Assembly (NCBI RefSeq): GCF_002422095.1
Contig: NZ_DITB01000034.1
Coordinates: 1 to 5,423, forward strand
Length of the DNA stretch: 5,423 nucleotides
Direction of reading: 5' to 3'
Origin: Flavobacterium sp. UBA6195
GTDB lineage: Bacteria; Bacteroidota; Bacteroidia; Flavobacteriales; Flavobacteriaceae
The notes beneath the pieces were generated by a model. That model was not told the DNA's origin, made no database searches, and saw only the letters and a list, made by a program, of their open reading frames with translations. This document shows positions 1 to 4,803 of the stretch, in pieces (the stretch's first letter is position 1; each line of letters begins with the position of its first letter). The position numbers and the translations under genes were made by a program.

Positions 1-76
1 AAATTCCAAACTTGTTCTAACTTTTAGTTAGCAATTTAGTAAAATTGGAATTTGGGATTTAGTAATTGGAATTTTT
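1..76. repeat. Intergenic palindromic repeat with 7-bp periodicity upstream of tsf
   Basis: Seen directly: AAATTCCAA (1-9) is the exact reverse complement of TTGGAATTT (45-53), which recurs at 66-74. Inside lies a perfect 6-bp hairpin, CTAACT (17-22) / AGTTAG (26-31) with a TTT loop, flanked by TTG (12-14) and CAA (32-34), which can also pair. The right part reads in heptads: TTGGAAT (45-51), TTGGGAT (52-58), TTAGTAA (59-65), TTGGAAT (66-72). TTTAGTAA also occurs twice (35-42, 58-65). The element shares the 12-mer TTCTAACTTTTA (15-26) with a second heptad palindrome at 3310-3394. It may be the transcription end of the preceding gene (often rpsB in this order, not visible here) or a dispersed intergenic repeat; it has no clean stem plus T-tract. 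It may continue to the left of the window. Confidence 0.6.
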
Positions 77-83
77 ACTTTTA
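51..83 (+). promoter_or_regulatory. Weak candidate promoter for tsf
   Basis: TTTG (51-54) is separated by 21 bp from TACTTTTA (76-83), which matches the Bacteroidota -33/-7 pattern TTTG / TAnnTTTG except for the last base. It would start transcription about 20 bases before the tsf ATG. The -33 part lies inside the repeat at 1-76, and AT-rich DNA makes such matches common, so tsf could equally be read from an upstream ribosomal-protein gene. Confidence 0.25.
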
Positions 84-109
84 TAAACAACAAATAAAAA
101 AAATACAAA

Positions 110-931
110 ATGGCAAATATTACTGCTGCAGACGTAAATAAATTAAGAACTATCACTGGTGCTGGAATGATGGATTGTAAAAAAGCATTAGTGGAGGCTG
201 AAGGAGATTTCGATTTAGCTATCGAAAACTTAAGAAAAAAAGGTCAAAAAGTAGCTGCTAACCGTTCAGATAGAGAATCTACTGAAGGAGCTGCTGTTGC
301 TGTTATCAATGCTGACTACACTGCTGGAGTTGCAATCACTTTAAACTGTGAAACTGACTTCGTAGGTAAAAACGAATCTTTCGTTAAATTAGCAAATGAT
401 TTAGCTAACCAAGCTTTAAACTATGCTACTAAAGAAGAATTATTAGCTTCTGATTTCAACGGAATCACTGTTGCTGAGAAATTAATCGAGCAAACTGGAG
501 TAATTGGAGAAAAAATCGAAATCGGTGCTTTCGAAAGATTAGAAGGTGCTTATGTTGGTTCTTACATTCACGCTGGTAAAATCGCTACATTAGTGGCATT
601 ATCTGCAAATGTTGCTGGTGCTGACGAAGCTGCTAAAAACGTTGCAATGCAAGCTGCCGCTATGAACCCAATTGCTTTAAACGAAGCTGGTGTTGATGCT
701 GCAATCATTGAAAAAGAAATTGAAATTGCTAAAGAGCAATTAAGAGCTGAAGGAAAACCAGAAGCAATGTTAGACAACATTTCTAAAGGAAAAATCCAAC
801 GTTTCTACAAAGACAATACTTTAGTAAACCAAGATTTTATCAAAGACAGTTCTATGAGTGTTGCTAACTACATTAAATCTGTAGATGCTAACTTAACTGT
901 TACAGGTTTCAGAAGAGTTGCTTTAGGATAA
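110..931 (+). CDS. tsf: Translation elongation factor Ts
   Basis: EF-Ts is the cytoplasmic guanine nucleotide exchange factor that releases GDP from EF-Tu so that it can bind GTP and aminoacyl-tRNA again. The 273-residue product is close to the usual bacterial length (283 in E. coli). Residues 1-50 are the N-terminal UBA-like EF-Tu-binding domain, with the family signature LRTITGAGMMDCKKALVEA (12-30). The core holds TDFVGKN (82-88), equivalent to the TDFVAKN motif that contacts the EF-Tu G domain, then YIHAGKIATLVAL. The C-terminal GKIQRFYKDNTLVNQDFIKD region and a GFRRVALG end match the family. The start follows an A-rich stretch (96-109) in place of a Shine-Dalgarno sequence, as is usual in Bacteroidota. 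rpsB is normally the upstream partner but is outside the window. A strong terminator follows, so tsf ends its transcript. Confidence 0.98.
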   Translation: MANITAADVNKLRTITGAGMMDCKKALVEAEGDFDLAIENLRKKGQKVAANRSDRESTEGAAVAVINADYTAGVAITLNCETDFVGKNESFVKLANDLANQALNYATKEELLASDFNGITVAEKLIEQTGVIGEKIEIGAFERLEGAYVGSYIHAGKIATLVALSANVAGADEAAKNVAMQAAAMNPIALNEAGVDAAIIEKEIEIAKEQLRAEGKPEAMLDNISKGKIQRFYKDNTLVNQDFIKDSSMSVANYIKSVDANLTVTGFRRVALG

Positions 932-952
932 TTTATCCAACTCAATCATATT

Positions 953-986
953 AAAAACTTCAATCTTCGGGTTGAAGTTTTTTTTT
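953..986 (+). terminator. Intrinsic terminator of tsf
   Basis: An 11-bp perfect stem AAAAACTTCAA (953-963) / TTGAAGTTTTT (972-982) is extended by a T-G wobble (964/971) and a C-G pair (965/970) that close a UUCG tetraloop (966-969), the very stable cUUCGg form. A run of nine T (978-986) follows at once. It begins 21 bases after the tsf stop, and its T-tract lies 36 bases before the next gene, so it separates tsf from the yhhQ-tag operon. Confidence 0.92.
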
Positions 987-1000
987 GCAATATAATTCTC

Positions 1001-1008
1001 TACTTTTG
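1001..1008 (+). promoter_or_regulatory. Bacteroidota -7 box before the yhhQ-tag operon
   Basis: TACTTTTG matches the Bacteroidota -7 consensus TAnnTTTG exactly and ends 14 bases before the yhhQ ATG, which implies a very short leader. A good -33 TTTG at the expected distance is not present. The expected place falls on the T-tract of the tsf terminator, and the nearest TTTG (984-987) is only 13 bp away. The preceding strong terminator makes a promoter here necessary, which raises the likelihood. Confidence 0.5.
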
Positions 1009-1022
1009 GTAAAACAATTGCT

Positions 1023-1676
1023 ATGTTTCAAAGAAGAAAAGATATTATTTATGTAATTCTTGCTGGTATTTTTATCACCAATGCTCTAGTTGCTGAATTA
1101 ATAGGTGGAAAATTAATTTACATTGGAGATGTTGTATTGAGTTTAGGTATTTTACCTTGGCCCATTGTCTTCATTACAACCGATTTAATCAACGAATACT
1201 TTGGTGAAAAAGGGGTAAAAAAACTATCCTTCATTACGGCAGGATTAATTGCTTATACTTTTTTTCTACTGTTGATTGGATTACAAATTCCTGCAGTTAA
1301 AGGCGATGGTTTAATTACAGACGAACAATTTTCTGCTGTTTTCGGGCAAAGTATGTGGATTATTGTGGGAAGTATCACAGCTTTTTTAGTTTCCCAATTA
1401 ATTGATGTTACCATTTTCCATTTTGTAAAAAACCGAACGGGTAAAAAAATGATTTGGTTGAGAAGTACGGGCTCAACCGTTATTTCACAACTTTTTGATA
1501 GTTTTATTGTATTAGGAATTGCATTTTGGCTACCTGGAAAAATTGATACTAAAATGTTCATTGCATCCGCATTAACCGGATATACTGTAAAACTTTTAAT
1601 TGCTGTTGGATTAACACCGTTGATTTATTTAGGTCATTATTTAATTGAAAAATACTTAGCTAGAGATGCAAAATAA
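1023..1676 (+). CDS. yhhQ: Queuosine precursor transporter (YhhQ / VUT family)
   Basis: This is an inner-membrane transporter of the YhhQ/DUF165 family (also called VUT). E. coli YhhQ takes up the queuosine precursors preQ0 and preQ1 for tRNA modification. The 217-residue protein is almost entirely membrane-embedded, with likely helices near residues 8-27, 36-57, 68-90, 108-135, 155-172 and 178-206, about six in all. Family motifs visible are TDLINEYFG (53-61), SQLIDVTIFH (124-133) and WLRSTGSTVISQLFDS (145-160); the repeated SQ..D pattern is characteristic. It is the first gene of a three-gene operon and its last 11 bp overlap the start of tag. The ATG follows a -7 box by 14 bases, with no room for a riboswitch leader. 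Family assignment is firm. Substrate (preQ0, preQ1, queuine or queuosine) cannot be told from sequence. Confidence 0.9.
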   Translation: MFQRRKDIIYVILAGIFITNALVAELIGGKLIYIGDVVLSLGILPWPIVFITTDLINEYFGEKGVKKLSFITAGLIAYTFFLLLIGLQIPAVKGDGLITDEQFSAVFGQSMWIIVGSITAFLVSQLIDVTIFHFVKNRTGKKMIWLRSTGSTVISQLFDSFIVLGIAFWLPGKIDTKMFIASALTGYTVKLLIAVGLTPLIYLGHYLIEKYLARDAK

Positions 1677-2226
1677 AACCCGATGCGCTTGGTGCGAAAA
1701 AGATGATTTATACCGAAATTATCATGATAACGAATGGGGAAAACCTGTTTATGATGATGAAACTATTTTCGAATTTTTAATTTTAGAAACGTTTCAAGCA
1801 GGATTGAGTTGGTACACTGTTTTAGCTAAAAGAGAAAATTTTAGAAGCGCATTTGATAATTTCGATATAATAAAAATAGCTAATTATTCTGATGAAAAAA
1901 TAGCAGAATTAGCTGAAGATGCAGGAATTATTCGGAACAAATTAAAGATTAAAGCTACGGTTACCAATGCGCAAGCGTTTATAAAAGTGCAAGAAGAATT
2001 TGGGACATTTTCTAAATATATTTGGGGTTTTGTAGATGGAAAACCAATTGACAACCACCCCAAAACTTTAAGCGAAGTCAAAGCCACCACTCCTATCTCA
2101 GATGCTTTGAGCAAAGATTTAAAAAAACGCGGATTTAAATTTGTGGGTTCTACTGTAGTATATGCTCACATGCAAGCCACTGGAATGGTAAATGATCATG
2201 TAATGGATTGCTGGACAAGAAAATAA
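1666..2226 (+). CDS. tag: DNA-3-methyladenine glycosylase I
   Basis: Tag removes 3-methyladenine from alkylated DNA, the first step of base excision repair. The 186-residue length matches E. coli Tag (187). Visible are the N-terminal RCAWCEKDDLYRNYHDNEWG segment (6-25), the helix-hairpin-helix-type glycosylase core with ETFQAGLSW (41-49), DAGIIRNKLKI, and SDALSKDLKKRGFKFVGSTVVYAHMQATGMVNDH near the end. The zinc site of E. coli Tag (Cys4, His17, His175, Cys179) is intact as Cys7, His20, His178 and Cys182. The key base-pocket residues Glu38, Trp46 and Tyr13 correspond to Glu41, Trp49 and Tyr16. The start codon lies within the end of yhhQ, so the two are translationally close, and the VF530-family gene begins 4 bases after the stop. 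It should be constitutively expressed with yhhQ; no alkylation-response element is visible. Confidence 0.97.
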   Translation: MQNKTRCAWCEKDDLYRNYHDNEWGKPVYDDETIFEFLILETFQAGLSWYTVLAKRENFRSAFDNFDIIKIANYSDEKIAELAEDAGIIRNKLKIKATVTNAQAFIKVQEEFGTFSKYIWGFVDGKPIDNHPKTLSEVKATTPISDALSKDLKKRGFKFVGSTVVYAHMQATGMVNDHVMDCWTRK

Positions 2227-2230
2227 GATT

Positions 2231-2443
2231 ATGAGTAACGACCCACTTCACGGAAAACCATTAAAAACTATTGTTGAGCAATTAGTAGATTTTTACGGTT
2301 TTGACACTTTGGCAGAACTTATAAACATCAATTGTTTTAAAGAAAATCCATCTGTAAATTCTACTTTAAAATTTTTAAGAAAAACAGATTGGGCACGAAA
2401 AAAAGTAGAGGAATTGTATGTGAGAACGTTGCCAAAGTTTTAA
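2231..2443 (+). CDS. VF530-family DNA-binding protein
   Basis: This is a small (70-residue) protein of the VF530 family (formerly DUF2132), named after a Vibrio fischeri protein with a solved structure and described as DNA-binding; its cellular role is not established. Family landmarks seen are DPLHGKPLKTIVEQLVDFYGFDTLAELININCFKENPS (4-41) and the conserved LKFLRKTDWARKKVEELYV (46-64), which is basic and helical. The length is typical. It sits 4 bases after tag, so it is almost certainly translated from the same mRNA. That placement next to a DNA repair enzyme fits, but does not prove, a job at DNA. Its TAA stop overlaps the stop of the convergent small gene on the minus strand (TTAA at 2440-2443). 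No convincing terminator follows. Confidence 0.93.
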   Translation: MSNDPLHGKPLKTIVEQLVDFYGFDTLAELININCFKENPSVNSTLKFLRKTDWARKKVEELYVRTLPKF

Positions 2444-2649
2444 AAGAAAAAACTCATAAATCCTTCAATATTATTTATTATCATAAAGAATATTAGAATT
2501 TCAAAAACAATAAAAATTAATAACTTCAACAAAAAATGAACTTTATTTTTTACTAAATAATTTATCAATAAAAAAAATATTAAATTGATTAGTGTAGTTA
2601 TAAATACAACAAACAATAACAAAGCCCCAATATTACCTGTTAAAAACAT
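2440..2649 (-). CDS. Small two-helix membrane protein, unknown function
   Basis: The product is not recognised. This 69-residue reading frame begins 13 bases after the aat stop on the same strand, with an A-rich stretch before its ATG, and runs exactly to the end of the convergent VF530 gene. The protein is strongly hydrophobic, with two likely membrane helices (about residues 8-33 and 38-59) joined by a short basic turn VKNKVH, and a short C-terminal end finishing in SFFF. AT-rich DNA can yield spurious Phe/Leu/Ile-rich frames, so the composition alone proves little. The case for a real gene rests on its operon-like position, on the way it fills the gap without overlap except for the shared stop, and on the absence of another explanation for 2444-2649. 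It would be co-transcribed with aat. Confidence 0.5.
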   Translation of the reverse strand: MFLTGNIGALLLFVVFITTLINLIFFLLINYLVKNKVHFLLKLLIFIVFEILIFFMIINNIEGFMSFFF

Positions 2650-2662
2650 ATCATTAATTTTT

Positions 2663-3298
2663 TTAAGACTTCAACACCATTAAAAAATCTTCTCTCTCAA
2701 TTTCTACGCAACCTAAACTGGCTAAATGATCGTTATACACTTGACAATCTAATAAACGATAATTTGCCATTTCTAATTGTTTTGCTAAAGCTATAAAAGC
2801 CATTTTACTAGCATTTGAAACTTTAGAAAACATACTTTCACCACAAAAAATATAACCTAAATCCACGCCATACAAACCACCTACTAATTCATCATCTTGC
2901 CAAACCTCAACACTTTTGGCTATACCCAATTCATGAAGTTTACAATATGCTTCCACCATATTGTCGGTAATCCAAGTACCTGGTTGATCTTTTCTGGATA
3001 TTTTTTTGCAATTTAGAATTACATCTCTAAAAGCGGTATTGAACGTAACTTTAAATTTTCTTTGATTGATAACGTTTCGCATGCTTTTTGAAATCTTTAA
3101 ATCTTCAAAAAACAAAACCATACGTTCTGGCGGACTCCACCACAATATTGGCTCATCATCTTCAAACCAAGGAAAAATACCTGAATTATAAGCCAAAACA
3201 AGTCGTTCTGGAGATAAATCGCCTCCTACCGCAACAATTCCTTCTGGAGAAGCGGTTTCAACTGGTGGGAAATATAATTCTTGGGTTAAATAGTACAT
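2663..3298 (-). CDS. aat: Leucyl/phenylalanyl-tRNA-protein transferase
   Basis: Aat transfers Leu or Phe from charged tRNA to the N-terminus of proteins that begin with Arg or Lys, making N-degrons recognised by ClpS for ClpAP degradation in the cytoplasm. The 211-residue protein is somewhat shorter than E. coli Aat (234) but carries all signatures: GIVAVGGDLSPERLVLAYNSGIFPWF (20-45), PILWWSPPERM (50-60), TWITDNMVEAYCKLHELG (108-125), SVEVWQDDELVGGLYGV (129-145), FCGESMFSKVSNASK (151-165) and LLDCQVYNDHLASLG (182-196). Glu154 and Gln186 match the E. coli residues Glu156 and Gln188 implicated in catalysis. The GNAT-like C-terminal domain is complete. A 93-bp gap with a repeat palindrome separates it from the DUF3127 gene upstream, and no good -33/-7 pair is seen there, so it may be read through from that gene. 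A small membrane protein gene follows 13 bases later. Confidence 0.97.
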   Translation of the reverse strand: MYYLTQELYFPPVETASPEGIVAVGGDLSPERLVLAYNSGIFPWFEDDEPILWWSPPERMVLFFEDLKISKSMRNVINQRKFKVTFNTAFRDVILNCKKISRKDQPGTWITDNMVEAYCKLHELGIAKSVEVWQDDELVGGLYGVDLGYIFCGESMFSKVSNASKMAFIALAKQLEMANYRLLDCQVYNDHLASLGCVEIEREDFLMVLKS

Positions 3299-3309
3299 CT
3301 CTTTAAATT

Positions 3310-3394
3310 TAGAATTCAGAAATTAGAATTTAGAAAAAGAAAAAGCCAGAAATTATAAAACTTCTGACTTCTAACTTCTGACTTCTAACTTTTA
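3310..3394. repeat. Long imperfect palindrome built of 7-bp units
   Basis: The right arm is five heptads: ACTTCTG (3360-3366), ACTTCTA (3367-3373), ACTTCTG (3374-3380), ACTTCTA (3381-3387) and ACTTTTA (3388-3394). The last one includes the stop codon of the DUF3127 gene. The left arm has the complementary heptads TAGAATT (3310-3316), CAGAAAT (3317-3323), TAGAATT (3324-3330), TAGAAAA (3331-3337) and a further CAGAAAT (3347-3353). Folded together, three heptad pairs match at 6 of 7 positions with the one mismatch always at the sixth base of the unit. CAGAAAT (3347-3353) can pair with ACTTCTG (3360-3366) around a 6-base loop, leaving 3338-3346 as an A-rich bulge. There is no T-tract after the stem in the transcribed (minus) direction, so it is not a standard terminator; it could protect mRNA ends or be a dispersed intergenic repeat. 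It occupies nearly the whole aat-DUF3127 gap. Confidence 0.8.
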
Positions 3395-3778
3395 AAAAGG
3401 TAAATCGTCGTGTTCTTCTTCATTAAAGTTGGTTGCTGGTTCAAAAGCGGCTGCTGGTGGCATTGGTGGCATTTGAGGTGCCGCTGCTGCAGCAGGAACT
3501 TCTGCTTGTGCTTTTTCAATTCTCCAACCCTGGATAGAGTTAAAATATTTTGTTTCTCCTTGTGGATTTACCCATTCTCTACCTCTTAAATTGATAGAAA
3601 CTTTTACTTGTTCACCAACATTATAATTATTTAATAAATCGGTTTTATCTTGTGTAAACTCGATTAAAATATGCTGTGGATATTGCTCTTCTGTAGTTAC
3701 TACAAGCTCTCTCTTTTTAAAAGATGCACTTACTTGTTGAACTGGATTAATTACTTTTACTCTTCCTAAAACTTCCAT
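3392..3778 (-). CDS. DUF3127 protein with SSB-like C-terminal tip
   Basis: This is a 128-residue member of the DUF3127 family, widespread in Bacteroidota and without an established function. Residues 1-90 form a compact beta-rich domain (MEVLGRVKVI, QQVSASFKKRELVV, QHILIEFTQDK, VKVSINLRGREW, GETKYFNSIQGWRIEK) whose pattern resembles an OB fold. Residues 91-118 are a flexible Ala/Pro-rich linker, and the protein ends in an acidic tip, EEEHDDLPF, very like the C-terminal tip of single-stranded DNA-binding proteins (DDDIPF in E. coli). I chose the ATG at 3778, 11 bases after the stop of the flavin reductase gene, because similarity begins at MEVLGRVKV. A longer frame from 3817 adds 13 residues that only overlap the upstream gene. 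Role in ssDNA binding or in recruiting SSB partners is inference. Confidence 0.88.
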   Translation of the reverse strand: MEVLGRVKVINPVQQVSASFKKRELVVTTEEQYPQHILIEFTQDKTDLLNNYNVGEQVKVSINLRGREWVNPQGETKYFNSIQGWRIEKAQAEVPAAAAAPQMPPMPPAAAFEPATNFNEEEHDDLPF

Positions 3779-3789
3779 AATACTAAAAT

Positions 3790-4665
3790 TTATTTTTTTG
3801 CTAATAACAATTTCCAAGCATCAATCGCTCTTCCATTATCTACATACTCTTTTGCTTTTTGAAATTTTGTATCCAAATCATCAGCACTTAAAACGGCTTT
3901 GACTTCAAAATTTTCTTTTACAAATATAGCAATTTCTTCTTCGGTTGGAATATTTTCTATATTTCCTAATCTTGCTAAATCATTCCCTGTAAAATAACCA
4001 CTTTCTTTAATAAAATCTGGAATACTATCAACTCCAATTCCTAAAGTAGTTAGCGGTTTTTCCACTTCAAACATGCCTACATTTGAACGACTGTACCAAT
4101 TAGCTCCCATTCGGGCAACTAAGTCGATTTTGTATTGATCAATCATTCCGTTGGCATCTAAAATAGCTTCGTTGATGTGAATTTTTACTACTTCGCAAAT
4201 CACTAAATTGCCTGCACCTCCTTGGTCACCTAATGCAATCACATCATTAATCTTACATTCAAATTGCACCGGACTTTCTGCTACACGAAACGGTTTTACT
4301 TTATCTGATTTTAGCATTGTAAATCCGGCCTTTTCAAACTCATTTACACCGTCTGGATATTCGGTACTTGATAAGGACATCTGCTCTACAATATCATAAT
4401 TCACCACATTAACGACTACTTCTTTTGTACTTTGAGCATTAATTAAAGTATGTTTAACTGTATTATCGCGAACACGTCTTGCTGGTGAAAAAATTAAAAT
4501 TGGTGGATTTGAGCTAAATACATTAAAAAAACTGAATGGCGATAAATTTGGATTTCCATTACTATCTAAAGTACTTGCAAAAGCGATAGGTCTTGGTGCT
4601 ACGGCACTTTGCAAATAGCTTTGTAATTTTGCTGGCGCTATTTCTTTTGGATCGATGCTTAACAT
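3790..4665 (-). CDS. Flavin reductase-family protein (FMN-binding split barrel)
   Basis: This 291-residue cytoplasmic protein belongs to the flavin reductase-like FMN-binding split-barrel family. Members bind FMN and use NAD(P)H to reduce free flavin, or serve as flavoprotein oxidoreductases. The N-terminal domain (about residues 10-200) has the typical PRPIAFASTLDSNGNPNLSPFS segment (24-45, with the xPRPIA start and the SPFSFF flavin-phosphate region), FFNVFSSNPPILIFSP (46-61) and LGDQGGAGNLVICEVV (145-160). A C-terminal stretch of about 90 residues (201-291) is beyond the barrel, Asp/Glu/Lys-rich and predicted helical. The electron donor and physiological acceptor cannot be deduced. It is the first gene of the minus-strand block; the DUF3127 start is 11 bases after its stop. 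A promoter with a perfect -7 box lies just upstream, and a 17-bp palindrome lies just behind its -33 position. Confidence 0.92.
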   Translation of the reverse strand: MLSIDPKEIAPAKLQSYLQSAVAPRPIAFASTLDSNGNPNLSPFSFFNVFSSNPPILIFSPARRVRDNTVKHTLINAQSTKEVVVNVVNYDIVEQMSLSSTEYPDGVNEFEKAGFTMLKSDKVKPFRVAESPVQFECKINDVIALGDQGGAGNLVICEVVKIHINEAILDANGMIDQYKIDLVARMGANWYSRSNVGMFEVEKPLTTLGIGVDSIPDFIKESGYFTGNDLARLGNIENIPTEEEIAIFVKENFEVKAVLSADDLDTKFQKAKEYVDNGRAIDAWKLLLAKK

Positions 4666-4680
4666 GTTGAAACTTTTTTA

Positions 4681-4711
4681 CAAAGATAACAAGAACAAAG
4701 GCAATTTCAAT
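4681..4711 (-). promoter_or_regulatory. Promoter of the flavin reductase gene
   Basis: On the minus strand TATCTTTG (4688 down to 4681) matches the Bacteroidota -7 consensus TAnnTTTG exactly. ATTG (4711 down to 4708) sits 19 bp upstream and matches three of four bases of the -33 TTTG. The box ends 15 bases before the ATG, so the leader would be only around 10 bases long. This is the best promoter in the window. Confidence 0.65.
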
Positions 4712-4727
4712 CCCAAAATTTTTGGGA
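4711..4727. promoter_or_regulatory. 17-bp palindrome, possible operator between divergent genes
   Basis: TCCCAAAATTTTTGGGA has two perfect 8-bp arms around a single central T (4719). It touches the upstream edge of the -33 element of the flavin reductase promoter, a usual place for an activator or repressor, and lies 77 bases before the kinase ATG, so one bound protein could affect both genes. No match to a named regulator is recognised. A one-base centre makes it a poor RNA hairpin, which favours a DNA-binding role, but this is inference. Confidence 0.4.
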
Positions 4728-4803
4728 CAAAAATCAAAAGCAAATACAAGAATAAACATCAAATTAAAAAGGATTTTAGTATTTTTACTTCAAATACGAA
4801 TAC

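Noticed and set aside
568..780. Minus-strand open frame inside tsf
   Set aside because: It lies wholly within a certain gene, has no family features and reflects the codon pattern of the Ala/Glu-rich tsf sequence.
987..1022. preQ1 riboswitch in front of the queuosine precursor transporter
   Set aside because: Only 36 bases separate the terminator from the ATG, the predicted leader is about 10 bases, and no pseudoknot-forming sequence is visible.
1253..1561. Minus-strand open frame of 102 codons inside yhhQ
   Set aside because: It is entirely covered by a clear membrane transporter gene on the other strand and shows no recognisable domain or start context.
2436..2454. AGTTTT / AAAACT hairpin at the convergent gene ends as a two-way terminator
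   Set aside because: It has only six pairs, five of them A-T, no GC core and no clear T-tract, so it is too weak to call.
3360..3394. Heptad array as a CRISPR-like repeat
   Set aside because: The 7-bp units are directly tandem with no spacers, and no cas gene is near.
3779..3817. N-terminal extension of the DUF3127 gene from an ATG at 3817
   Set aside because: The extra 13 residues lie within the end of the flavin reductase gene and do not resemble the family start, which begins at MEVLGRVKV (ATG at 3778).
4780..4787. TATTTTTA as the -7 box of the kinase gene
   Set aside because: It differs from TAnnTTTG at the conserved final G, and no TTTG or TTG lies at the expected upstream distance.
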